Shown: positions 35,008-44,216 of the stretch, piece after piece
Layout of the letters: the number at the start of each line of letters is the position of its first letter
How positions within the stretch are numbered: the first letter of the stretch is position 1
Notes under the pieces: generated by a model
What the model was told of the DNA's origin: nothing
The model's database searches: none
Seen by the model: the letters and a program-made list of their open reading frames with translations, nothing else
Program-made: the position numbers and the translations under genes
Source of the DNA: Aquabacter sediminis
GTDB taxonomy: Bacteria; Pseudomonadota; Alphaproteobacteria; Rhizobiales; Xanthobacteraceae
Direction: 5' to 3'
NCBI RefSeq assembly: GCF_028863665.1
Contig: NZ_JARBFX010000003.1
Location: 372,001-436,000 of the forward strand
DNA length: 64,000 bases

Positions 35008-35715
35008 TCAGCCGTAGAAGCGCGCGCCGAGCGCCTTCGACACCCGGGCCGCCGCCTCGTAAACCAGGGGTTGAAGCGCCGCGATCCGGCTCGGCGTCAG
35101 GCGCGTCAGGGGACCGGAAATGGTCATGGCCCCCACGAGGCCGGCGACGTTCGAGAACACCGGCGCGGCGATGCCGCCAATCTCCGCATCACGCTCGCCG
35201 ATGGAGACGAAAGGCAGGCTCTCCAATGTCTTGCCTGGAGCCGGGGCCAAGGCGTCATGCTTGGTAAAATGAGTGAGGACCCGGCCCGCAGCCCCCTTGT
35301 CGAGGGACACAGTGTCCCCCTCCGCCACATGTTCGCGCAGCAACTGGTCGCTGTCCTCGCGGAACAGGCACATGCGCTTGTTGCCGACCCGCTGGAAGAA
35401 GGACACGCACTCCTGCGTGCTGGCCACCAGATCCTTCATCACCGGTCGGATGTGGTCCTCGAAATCCACATTGTCGGCATAGCGCTTGCCGAGGCGGTAC
35501 AGCTCGGGGCCCAGCGCGTAGCGGCGATCGGGCGTGATGGTGACCATACCCTCTTCCGCCAGGGACAGCAGCATGCGCAGCGTTGTGCTCTTGACGATCC
35601 CGGTACGCCGGCAAATGTCCGCCAGCGACATATCTTTTGCGTTGGTGTCGAAACTCTTCAGAATCTGTAGCGCACGGACAACGGCATCAACAGACTTCGT
35701 CTTCAACTCCGACAT
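35008..35715 (-). CDS. IclR-family transcriptional regulator
   Basis: This 235-residue protein has an N-terminal winged helix (VDAVVRALQILKSF, then MSLADICRRTGIVKSTTLRML) and a C-terminal IclR effector domain. ATG 35715 is preferred over the longer GTG-led frame because GGGAGG sits directly upstream. The gene lies between the two divergently placed halves of an ABC importer. Two near-identical operator arrays, one before each half, make it the obvious regulator of uptake and of the hydantoinase operon. Effector is probably the substrate or a breakdown product. Confidence 0.92.
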   Translation of the reverse strand: MSELKTKSVDAVVRALQILKSFDTNAKDMSLADICRRTGIVKSTTLRMLLSLAEEGMVTITPDRRYALGPELYRLGKRYADNVDFEDHIRPVMKDLVASTQECVSFFQRVGNKRMCLFREDSDQLLREHVAEGDTVSLDKGAAGRVLTHFTKHDALAPAPGKTLESLPFVSIGERDAEIGGIAAPVFSNVAGLVGAMTISGPLTRLTPSRIAALQPLVYEAAARVSKALGARFYG

Positions 35716-36178
35716 CTGGCCTCCCACTGAGTCTTTGACGGCGCATGGACCGGCGCGCACCATTTTCGATGAGCAGCATAGCGTTCTGCACTGTGGACCG
35801 AAAGATGGACATCGTCACTTTGTGCGAAGGTCCTGCATGCGCGACGCGACGCCCGCACATCGGCTGGAGAGCGAGGCCTCATCCCCACGCCGACCGCCGC
35901 GATGAAAAAGAAAATCACGCCGTCAGGCCTCACTTGGCAAGAGCCGGACGAATATGAAATTCGAAGAGCGACGGGCCTCCTCTCCGACGCAGTGTTCTGA
36001 ACAATGGAATGGCATGCTTCTTGATTCGTCTGCTTCAGGCGCATTCCCGGCCCCAGATTCCCGACACCTCGATCAGAAAAAGGCGAGCTTTCGCCGACCC
36101 CGCATCCGAAACGCCACAGGAAATCGCCACGGAAAACGGCAAGCCTCATTTTTCAGCTTGACGAACCCCATCAAAGGC
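35716..36178. other. intergenic region between IclR gene and ATPase operon
   Basis: No supported gene lies here. A weak dyad at 35781-35801 (GCGTTCTGC, 3 nt, GTGGACCGA) resembles the half-sites of the two better operators and lies about 66 nt before the IclR start, so it may serve autoregulation. The rest shows nothing notable. Confidence 0.4.
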
Positions 36179-36217
36179 GTTCCATTTTACAATATCTTGT
36201 TTCACTCAGTGGAACAA
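36179..36217 (+). promoter_or_regulatory. candidate IclR operator upstream of the ATPase/hydantoinase operon
   Basis: GTTCCA at 36179-36184 is followed after 13 nt by TGTTTCAC (36198-36205), TCA, and GTGGAACAA (36209-36217). The last two arms form a near-perfect palindrome (8 of 9 when one base is added to the left arm). It lies 32 nt before the GTG start at 36250 and matches the array at 34816-34854 in layout. Confidence 0.68.
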
Positions 36218-36249
36218 TCGCCTGCATCTGGCAGCAGAGGACCCGCTAC

Positions 36250-37017
<768 letters not shown>

Positions 37018-37051
37018 TCGTCCCGGTCCGCCTCTTTTGCCCGGAAAAGCA

Positions 37052-39133
37052 ATGACAGACACCGTCCGCCTCTCGTTCGACATCGGGGGCACGTTCACCG
37101 ACTTCGTGCTGCAGGACCCCGCCCGCGGCCGCACGCGCTTCTGGAAGACCCTGTCCACGCCCCACTCTCCCGAGAAGGCGGTGGTGCAGGGTGTGAGGGA
37201 CCTGCTGCACGCCGAAGGCGTCCCGGCCTCGCGCGTGGGCATGCTGCTGCACGCCACCACCGTCGCCACCAATGCCATCCTGGAGCGCAAGGGCGCCAAG
37301 ACCGCCCTCATCACCACTAAAGGGTTTCGGGATGTGCTGCTCCTGGGCCGCCAGAAGCGCTATTCCACCTACAACATGCACCTGGCCAAGCCAGAGCCGC
37401 TGATCCAGCGAAGGGATATTTTCGAGCTGGACGAGCGCATGTTCGTGAAGGGGCGCGCGCCCAGGGCCCCGGATGCGGCCGAGATCGACGCGCTGCTCGC
37501 CCAGATCGTGCAGGCCGGCTATGAGGCGGTGGCGGTCTGCCTGCTTCATGCCTACCTGGACGCCACCCATGAGCGCCTCGTGGCGGAGCGGATCGCTGCC
37601 CTTGGCCTTGCCATCGACGTCTCCCTCTCCTGCGACGTCTCTCCCCGCTATCGCGAATACGAGCGCACCTCCACCGTGGTGGCCAACGCCTATGTGAAGC
37701 CCATCGTGGCGCGCTACGTGAAGCGCCTGGAGACTGCCCTGAAGGCGGAAGGCATCGGCGCCGCGCTGTACGTCATGCAGTCCAATGGCGGTCTGGTCTC
37801 GCCGGAACTGGCCACCGGCGCGCCGGTGCGCATCGTGGAGAGCGGCCCGGCGGCGGGGGTGCTCATGTGCCGGGCGGTGGGCATCGAGGAGGGCATCAAG
37901 GACCTCCTCACCTTCGACATGGGCGGCACCACCGCCAAGCTCGGCGCCATCGACAATGGCGAGCCGGCCATCCTGCCGACCTTCGAGGTCGATCAGGTGC
38001 AATACACCAAGGGATCCGGCCTGCCGCTGAACATCTCCGCCATCGAACTCCTGGAGATCGGCGCCGGCGGAGGCTCCATCGCCGTCCCGCATCTCGGCGG
38101 CATCCGCATCGGCCCCGAGAGCGCCGGCTCCGAACCGGGCCCAGTCTGCTATGGCCGCGGTGGCACCCGGCCGACCGTCACCGATGCCAATCTGGTGCTC
38201 GGCTATCTCAATCCCGGCGCCTTCAATGGCGGCAACATGCGTCTCGATCTGGCGGGTGCCCGCGAGGCGATCCGCCTGCATCTGGCCGAGCCGCTCGGCC
38301 TGTCCATCGAGGAGGCCGCGCTCGGCATCCACCTGATGGCCACGGCCAATATGGACCGGGCTCTGCGCATCGTCTCCGTGGAGCGCGGGCGCGATCCGCG
38401 CCAATACGCCCTCGTGGGTTTCGGCGGCGCCGGCCCGGTGCATGCCGCGCGCCTCGCCCGCAGCCTGAACATTCCAAGGCTCATCCTGCCCCGTGGCGCG
38501 GGCGTCGGCTCCGCCGTGGGCCTCCTGGCGGCGGATCCCAAGGTGGACTATTCGCTCACCCGCCTCATCCCCCTCGTGCCCGGATGCACGCCCCAGATCC
38601 GTCGGCTGCGCGACGATCTGCGCGCCCGCGCCGACAGCGATCTCGACCGCCTGTCGCGCACGGCCGACCGCAGCCATGGCCTCGTCACCTCGGCGCGCTA
38701 TGCCGGACAGGGCTACGAGATCACCGTGCCAGTGCCCGATCCCGACCTGCCGGAGGCAGAGTTCCTCGCCGCCTTCCGCACCGCCTTCGGCGCCGCCTAC
38801 AAGCGCACCTACGGCTATCACGACGCGGAGCGTGCCATCGAGGCGGTGGACTGGACCTTCCATGCCGCGCTCGGCATCGGCGCCGGCCTGTCCGCCGCCT
38901 CCGGCACCGGGAACGGCAGCAGCGTCATCGGCACCCGTCGCGCATGGTTCGATCCGGGCTCGGAGGGCATCGAGATCGACATCCATGACCGCTACCGCAT
39001 GACCCCCGGCGTGGCCGTGATCGGTCCTTGCGTCATCGAAGAGGCGGAGACCACCATCGTGCTCCTCAGCGGCGACCGCGCCGAGATCAGCGCCTGCGGC
39101 AACCTCGTCATCGCCATCGGGGGGCAGGCATGA
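37052..39133 (+). CDS. hyuA: hydantoinase / oxoprolinase subunit A (HyuA family)
   Basis: This 693-residue protein has an actin-like ATPase fold with the family signatures LSFDIGGTFTDFVLQD at the start and LLTFDMGGTTAKLG near residue 290, plus GGGSIA and EPGPVCYGRGG in the central part. Together with the HyuB protein encoded in an ATGA overlap it forms an ATP-dependent amidase of the N-methylhydantoinase, 5-oxoprolinase and acetone/acetophenone carboxylase superfamily. No carboxylase gamma subunit is present, which favours ring opening of a hydantoin or lactam. ATG 37052 is chosen over an in-frame TTG 15 nt earlier. Confidence 0.92.
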   Translation: MTDTVRLSFDIGGTFTDFVLQDPARGRTRFWKTLSTPHSPEKAVVQGVRDLLHAEGVPASRVGMLLHATTVATNAILERKGAKTALITTKGFRDVLLLGRQKRYSTYNMHLAKPEPLIQRRDIFELDERMFVKGRAPRAPDAAEIDALLAQIVQAGYEAVAVCLLHAYLDATHERLVAERIAALGLAIDVSLSCDVSPRYREYERTSTVVANAYVKPIVARYVKRLETALKAEGIGAALYVMQSNGGLVSPELATGAPVRIVESGPAAGVLMCRAVGIEEGIKDLLTFDMGGTTAKLGAIDNGEPAILPTFEVDQVQYTKGSGLPLNISAIELLEIGAGGGSIAVPHLGGIRIGPESAGSEPGPVCYGRGGTRPTVTDANLVLGYLNPGAFNGGNMRLDLAGAREAIRLHLAEPLGLSIEEAALGIHLMATANMDRALRIVSVERGRDPRQYALVGFGGAGPVHAARLARSLNIPRLILPRGAGVGSAVGLLAADPKVDYSLTRLIPLVPGCTPQIRRLRDDLRARADSDLDRLSRTADRSHGLVTSARYAGQGYEITVPVPDPDLPEAEFLAAFRTAFGAAYKRTYGYHDAERAIEAVDWTFHAALGIGAGLSAASGTGNGSSVIGTRRAWFDPGSEGIEIDIHDRYRMTPGVAVIGPCVIEEAETTIVLLSGDRAEISACGNLVIAIGGQA

Positions 39134-40788
39134 GCGTCAATCCCATCACCCAGTCGCTGGTCTGGAACAGCCTCGTCTCCATCGCCGAGGAAATGGGCTC
39201 CACCTTGCGCCGTACGGCCTTCTCCGAGGCGGTGCGCGAGGCAGACGACTTCTCCACGGGCGTGTTCGACCGCCACGGCCGCCTTCTGGCGCAAGGCAAC
39301 TTCACCCCCGGCCACCTCGGCTCCATGCCAGCGGTGGTGGCAACCGTTTCAGCTCTCTATCCGGGCGAGACCTTGCGCCCGGGCGATGGGGTGGTGCTCA
39401 ACGACAGCGGTCTGGGCTCCGGCCATTTCCCAGATTTCTACATGGTGACACCTGCCTTCGTCGATGGCCTGTTTTCCGGTTGGATCGTCAACATCGCCCA
39501 TCACGTAGACGTGGGGGGCGCGGCGCCGGGCTCGCAGAAGGTGATCGGGGTCACGGAGGCCTACCAGGAAGGCCTCCGCATCCTGCCCGTGAAGCTGGTG
39601 CGGGAAGGCGTGTTCGATGCCGAGCTGATGCGCATCATCACCGGCAATGTGCGCATCCCCGCGGCGGTGGAGGGCGATCTGGCCGCCCAGCGCAACGCGA
39701 ACGAGGTGGGCGTCTCCCGCTTCGCTGACCTTGTCCGCGCCGTGGGCAGGGAGACGCTGGACGAGGCCATCGACGCCATCCTGGCGGCTTCCGAGGCGCG
39801 CATGCGCGAGCGCATCGCGGAGATACCGGACGGCACCTATGGCTTCGACGACTATCTCGACGGCATCGGCGCCGGCGCGGACGGGCTGATCCCGGTGGCC
39901 GTGGATGTGACCGTGAGCGGCGACCGAATGGTCATCGATTTCTCTCGGTCCGGCGATCAGGTGGCCGCCGCCATCAATGCCTATTTCAACTATACCCGCG
40001 CCCACGGCTTCTTCGCGGTGAAGGTATTCACCGATCCCGAACTGCCGCAGAACGAGGGCGGGCTTCGGGCCATCGAAGTGAAGGCGCGGCCAGGCTGCTT
40101 CTTCAACCCGCTCTTTCCCGCCCCCTCCGGCGGTCGCGCGGCGATCCAGATCCGAATCTTCGAGCTGATCAACGGCGCCATGGCCAAGGCCCTGCCGGAC
40201 CGGGTGATGGCCGCCTTCTCGCACTGGTCCAACCCCATCCTGTCCGGCCTGGATGAGGAGACCGGCAAGCGCTTCATCTATTACGATCTGATCTTCGGCG
40301 GCTACGGCGCCCGCAAGGCTTCCGATGGGCTGGAAGGAGTCGCGCCGGTGATCAATTGCGCCAACATCCCGGTGGAGGTGCACGAAACCTACAATCCGGT
40401 CATCGTCCATCAATTGGCCTTCCGGCCCGACACCGGAGGGGCTGGTGCGACCCGGGGCGGCTGCGGCATCGCCAAGGACATTGAGCTGCTCGCCGCCGCC
40501 GGCACCTTGACCCTGCTCGGAGACCGCCACGTGAAGCCGCCGCACGGCTTCTTCGGCGGCGGCGCGGGGGCGCTCGCATCCTCCACCCTGCTGCGCGACG
40601 GGGAGGAGACCGCTTTGATTTCCAAGCAAATGCTGGAGATGAGGCGCGGCGACATCCTGAAGCTACGGCTGGCGGGGGCGGGCGGCTACGGCCCCGCCTC
40701 CGAGCGCGAACGCGCCCGCATCGAGGCCGATCTCGCAGACGGCTACGTCACGCCCTCGGGCGCTGCCCGCGACTATCGCTATTCCTGA
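39130..40788 (+). CDS. hyuB: hydantoinase / oxoprolinase subunit B (HyuB family)
   Basis: This 552-residue partner of HyuA has family segments NSLVSIAEEMGSTLRRTAFSE at the N-terminus, VLNDSGLGSGHFPDFYM near residue 95, and GGAGATRGGCGIAKDIEL near 435. The start codon overlaps the hyuA stop, giving coupled 1:1 translation. The two subunits hydrolyse a cyclic imide or lactam with ATP. The length is normal for the family (about 520-590). Confidence 0.92.
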   Translation: MSVNPITQSLVWNSLVSIAEEMGSTLRRTAFSEAVREADDFSTGVFDRHGRLLAQGNFTPGHLGSMPAVVATVSALYPGETLRPGDGVVLNDSGLGSGHFPDFYMVTPAFVDGLFSGWIVNIAHHVDVGGAAPGSQKVIGVTEAYQEGLRILPVKLVREGVFDAELMRIITGNVRIPAAVEGDLAAQRNANEVGVSRFADLVRAVGRETLDEAIDAILAASEARMRERIAEIPDGTYGFDDYLDGIGAGADGLIPVAVDVTVSGDRMVIDFSRSGDQVAAAINAYFNYTRAHGFFAVKVFTDPELPQNEGGLRAIEVKARPGCFFNPLFPAPSGGRAAIQIRIFELINGAMAKALPDRVMAAFSHWSNPILSGLDEETGKRFIYYDLIFGGYGARKASDGLEGVAPVINCANIPVEVHETYNPVIVHQLAFRPDTGGAGATRGGCGIAKDIELLAAAGTLTLLGDRHVKPPHGFFGGGAGALASSTLLRDGEETALISKQMLEMRRGDILKLRLAGAGGYGPASERERARIEADLADGYVTPSGAARDYRYS

Positions 40789-40800
40789 AGGTTTCCTCCG

Positions 40801-42174
40801 ATGATGCAGCAGCTTCTCCGCAACACCGCCTCGCAGCTCGACGCCGCCCATTCGGTGCATCCCCACACCGACCTGCGCAAGCATCTGGACACCGGGCCGC
40901 TGATTATCACACGCGGCGAAGGCATCCATGTCTTCGACGAGAGCGGCAACCGCTACCTGGAAGGCGCGGCGGGCCTGTGGTGCGCCTCGCTCGGCTTTGG
41001 CAGCGCGCGGCTCGGTGAGGTCGCCAAGAAGGCGATGACGGACCTCGGCTATTATCACAACTTCCGGGGCGCCTCCACGGTGCCGGCCGCCGAGCTGTCC
41101 GCCAAGCTCGCCGCCTTCGCGCCCGAGGGGATGGACAAGATCCTGCTCCAGTCCTCCGGCACCGAGGCCAACGACACCGCGCTCAAGCTTGTCTGGTACT
41201 ACTGGAACGCCAAGGACATGCCCGCGCGGCGCAAGATCATTTCCCGCATGGGCGCCTATCACGGCACCGGGACGCTGACCTCGTGCCTCACGGCCAAGGC
41301 GAATTTCCACGCCGGCTTCGGGTTGCCGTTCGACGGCTTCCTCTACACCGCCATGCCCTATCACTACCGCATGGCGGAGCCCGGCGAGAGCGAGGTGGCC
41401 TTTTCCGACCGGCTGGCCGCCGAGCTGGAGGCCATGATCCTCGCGGAAGGCCCCGAGACCATCGCCGCCTTCTGGGCCGAGCCGGTGATGGGTTCGGGCG
41501 GCGCCATTACGCCGCCGGAGGGCTATTTCCCGAAGATCCAGGCGGTGCTGGACAAGTATGACATCCTGTTCGTCGCCGACGAGGTGATCTGCGGCTTCGC
41601 CCGGACCGGCGAGATGTGGGGCAGCCAGACCTACGGCATCCGCCCGGACATGATCTGCTGCGCCAAGGCGCTCTCCGCCGCCATGGTGCCGGTCTCCGCC
41701 GTCATCATCGGCGAGCGGGTCTTCGAGGCCATGCTGGCGCAGAGCGACCGCTTCGGCACCTTCGTGCACGGCTACACCTATGGCGGCCATCCGGTAGCCT
41801 GCGCCGTCGCGCATGAGGTGCTGACCATCTATGAGGAAATGGACCTCGTCGGCCACGTCAAGTCGGTGTCCACCGGCTTCCTCGCCGGCTTCGAGGCGCT
41901 CAGGGATCATCCCCTGGTGGGCGATGCGCGCGGCGTCGGCCTCATCGGCGCGGCGGAGATCGTTGCCGACAAGACCACCAAGGCCACGCACGAGCCGAGC
42001 CAGAAGGTGATGGCGCTGTTCGATGCCGCCGCCCGCAAGCGTGGCCTCATCACCCGCCTCATCGGCAATCGCGTCGCCCTTTCCCCGCCGCAGATCATTA
42101 CCGCGGCCGAGGTGGAGGACATGTTCGACCGTTTCCGCGGCGCCCTCGACGACGTCGCCAGCATTGTGAAATGA
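40801..42174 (+). CDS. class III pyridoxal-phosphate aminotransferase
   Basis: This 457-residue enzyme is an omega-amino-acid or amine transaminase. Visible family features are GAAGLWCASLGFG near 57-69, the SGTEANDTALKL cofactor loop near 120-131, VADEVICGFARTGEMW near 258-273, and the lysine region CCAKALSAAMVPVSAV near 287-302 (K at the Schiff-base position). It would convert an omega-amino product of hydantoin or lactam opening into a semialdehyde, which the aldehyde dehydrogenase encoded at 47.3 kb could oxidise. It is 12 nt after hyuB in the same operon. Confidence 0.92.
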   Translation: MMQQLLRNTASQLDAAHSVHPHTDLRKHLDTGPLIITRGEGIHVFDESGNRYLEGAAGLWCASLGFGSARLGEVAKKAMTDLGYYHNFRGASTVPAAELSAKLAAFAPEGMDKILLQSSGTEANDTALKLVWYYWNAKDMPARRKIISRMGAYHGTGTLTSCLTAKANFHAGFGLPFDGFLYTAMPYHYRMAEPGESEVAFSDRLAAELEAMILAEGPETIAAFWAEPVMGSGGAITPPEGYFPKIQAVLDKYDILFVADEVICGFARTGEMWGSQTYGIRPDMICCAKALSAAMVPVSAVIIGERVFEAMLAQSDRFGTFVHGYTYGGHPVACAVAHEVLTIYEEMDLVGHVKSVSTGFLAGFEALRDHPLVGDARGVGLIGAAEIVADKTTKATHEPSQKVMALFDAAARKRGLITRLIGNRVALSPPQIITAAEVEDMFDRFRGALDDVASIVK

Positions 42175-42185
42175 GGATTTTGCAC

Positions 42186-42962
42186 ATGGACCGCCAAGTC
42201 AACCGTCCGGCCGACATCAGCCCGGAGGAATGGGAGATCCGCTGCGATCTCGCCGCGCTTTATCGTCTTGTCGCGCATTACCGGATGACGGACCTCATCT
42301 ACACCCACATCTCCGCCCGCCTGCCGGGCGCGGGGCACCATTTCCTCATCAACGACTATCGCCGCATGTTCCATGAGATGCGCGCGTCCGATTTGGTGAA
42401 GATCGACCTCGACGGCAACAAGATCGACGAGGAAGCCCGCCCTGACCAAGTCGTCAACCGCGCCGGATTCGTCATCCATTCGGCGCTGCACGCCAATCGC
42501 GAAGATCTTGTCTGTATCGTGCATACCCATACGCGGGCGGGCATCGCGGTGGCTTCGCAGAAATGCGGCCTGCTGCCCATGAGCCAGCACGCGCTGAAAT
42601 TCTACGGCCATCTGGCCTATCATAACTATGAGGGCATCGCCCTCGGCCTAGACGAGCGCGAGCGCCTGGTGCGCGACCTCGGCCCCGACCACCGCGCGAT
42701 GATCCTGCGCAATCACGGCTTGCTAGTGGGTGGGCGCACCATTCCGGAAGCCTTCGACCACATCTACTTCCTGGAAAAAGCCTGCGAGGCGCAGCTTGCC
42801 GCCCAGTCCGGCGGCGCCGAGCTGGTGCTGCTGCCCGACGAGGAAATCCGCGAGCACACGGCGGCCCAGTATTGCCACGACGAGATCCCGCACTGGGTGG
42901 ACATGGCTTGGACCGCCGCCTTGCGTTTGATCGATCCCGAGAAGTCGGACGTGTGGACCTGA
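42186..42962 (+). CDS. class II aldolase / adducin family protein
   Basis: This 258-residue protein has the class II aldolase/adducin fold with the zinc-site histidines in VHTHTRAGIAV and ILRNHGLLVGG, and Y-H-N-Y-E-G in between. Enzymes of the family split or epimerise hydroxy-carbonyl compounds; several unspecific members accompany amino acid or amide catabolism. ATG 42186 is preferred because GAGG is 9 nt upstream, although ATG 42171 overlaps the aminotransferase stop and would give translational coupling with five extra residues. Confidence 0.88.
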   Translation: MDRQVNRPADISPEEWEIRCDLAALYRLVAHYRMTDLIYTHISARLPGAGHHFLINDYRRMFHEMRASDLVKIDLDGNKIDEEARPDQVVNRAGFVIHSALHANREDLVCIVHTHTRAGIAVASQKCGLLPMSQHALKFYGHLAYHNYEGIALGLDERERLVRDLGPDHRAMILRNHGLLVGGRTIPEAFDHIYFLEKACEAQLAAQSGGAELVLLPDEEIREHTAAQYCHDEIPHWVDMAWTAALRLIDPEKSDVWT

Positions 42963-43015
42963 AACAGCGCAACCACAAACGAGGGAAGCGCGACCGGGAC
43001 GGCAGGATGAGCGAG

Positions 43016-44155
43016 ATGGAACTCGACGGCTCCCCTCATGGGCGGGCCGAGGATGCCTTGCCGGCTGCTGACGGCGCACAGCTCAAAAGCGGAGCGCATC
43101 CCCTCCGGCGGCGCGCTGGCGCGCTGCTGTGGCTGGCGGTTGCCCTGGCACTCGGCAGCGCGGGGGGCTGGCTGGCGCATCTGGCGCACCTGCCGCTCGC
43201 CTGGCTGCTGGGTGCTCTGTTCGCCGCCGCCGGCCTCGCCGCCACCGGCCGCGAAATCGAGGTCGGCATTTCCCGGCACTATGCGCTGGTGATCCTCGGC
43301 CTCGGCCTCGGCCAGTCCTTCACCGCGCCTGTGCTTGCTGCCCTGGCGGGGACGTTGCCGCTTCTGTTCGCCTGCTCTGCCTTGACCATGGCCACCGGCA
43401 TTTTTGGTGCACGTGCCTATACTCGTATCGCTGGGCTTGATCCCAAGACCGCCTTCTTCTGCGGTGTGCCCGGCGGCGTGGTGCTGATGGCGATCCATGC
43501 CCGCAGCGCCGGCATTTCGGAAAGCCATGTCACCCTGGCGCAGACCGTCCGCCTGCTCGTGGTGGTGGTGCTCTATCCACCCCTGATCGCCTCCATTCTC
43601 CCGGCGGATGCCGCCGCGCTGACGCAGGACGCGGTCATGATCCAGCCCTCCACCCTCACCACCCTCGTCATGTGGTGCTGCGCGGGGCTAGGTGCGGCGC
43701 AGATCGGCAAGACCATCGGCCTGCCCAATCCGTGGATGCTGGCGCCGTGCGTGTTCGCCATCGCCCTCGCCGCGCTGGACGCGCTGCCTGCCATGCTCCC
43801 CGACAGCCTGCTGGTAGTGGGCCAGATCGTGCTCGGCGTCTCGCTCGGCGCGCGCATGACGCCAGCCTTTTTTCGCGGCTCGGGCAAGCTGGTCCTGGCC
43901 TCGCTGGTCTCTTCCCTCGGCCTGTCCGCGCTGCTGCTGGCGCTGGGCGCGCTGGTGGCCTATGGCAGCGGCCTGCCCATGAGTGCCACCCTTCTAGGCA
44001 TGGCGCCGGGCGGCATGCCGGAAATGACGGTGACGGCCCACGCGCTGGGCGCCTCGGTGCCGCTGGTGCTAGGCTTCCATCTGGTGCGTGTCGTGCTCAG
44101 CAACCTGCTGATCGAACCCACCTGGAAGCTGGCGCGGATGCTCCGCCTGCTCTGA
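43016..44155 (+). CDS. AbrB-family membrane protein (PF05145)
   Basis: This protein of about 379 residues has around ten hydrophobic helices and the internal duplication typical of the AbrB/putative ammonia monooxygenase family. LLGALFAAAGL in the first half and MSATLLGMAPGGMPEMTVTAHALGA near the end are characteristic. Family members are poorly understood and are suspected to transport small solutes. ATG 43016 is chosen because AGGA lies 8 nt upstream; ATG 43007 is also in frame. It is last in the hydantoinase operon and could export or import a metabolite. Confidence 0.85.
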   Translation: MELDGSPHGRAEDALPAADGAQLKSGAHPLRRRAGALLWLAVALALGSAGGWLAHLAHLPLAWLLGALFAAAGLAATGREIEVGISRHYALVILGLGLGQSFTAPVLAALAGTLPLLFACSALTMATGIFGARAYTRIAGLDPKTAFFCGVPGGVVLMAIHARSAGISESHVTLAQTVRLLVVVVLYPPLIASILPADAAALTQDAVMIQPSTLTTLVMWCCAGLGAAQIGKTIGLPNPWMLAPCVFAIALAALDALPAMLPDSLLVVGQIVLGVSLGARMTPAFFRGSGKLVLASLVSSLGLSALLLALGALVAYGSGLPMSATLLGMAPGGMPEMTVTAHALGASVPLVLGFHLVRVVLSNLLIEPTWKLARMLRLL

Positions 44156-44174
44156 CACGCCACTGCAATGAGAA

Positions 44175-44194
44175 GGGCCGGGCGCTCCCGGCCC
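44175..44194. terminator. 8-bp GC hairpin between convergent genes
   Basis: GGGCCGGG and CCCGGCCC surround a CGCT loop in the 61-nt gap between the converging AbrB-type and molybdenum-enzyme genes. It probably serves as a bidirectional terminator; a T-run is lacking. Confidence 0.6.
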
Positions 44195-44216
44195 CGCTCC
44201 GATCGGGTACGGGACC

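Noticed and set aside
37052-40788. acetone or acetophenone carboxylase
   Set aside because: The two large subunits are homologous, but the zinc-binding small subunit of these carboxylases is not encoded next to them, so hydantoinase/oxoprolinase activity is preferred.
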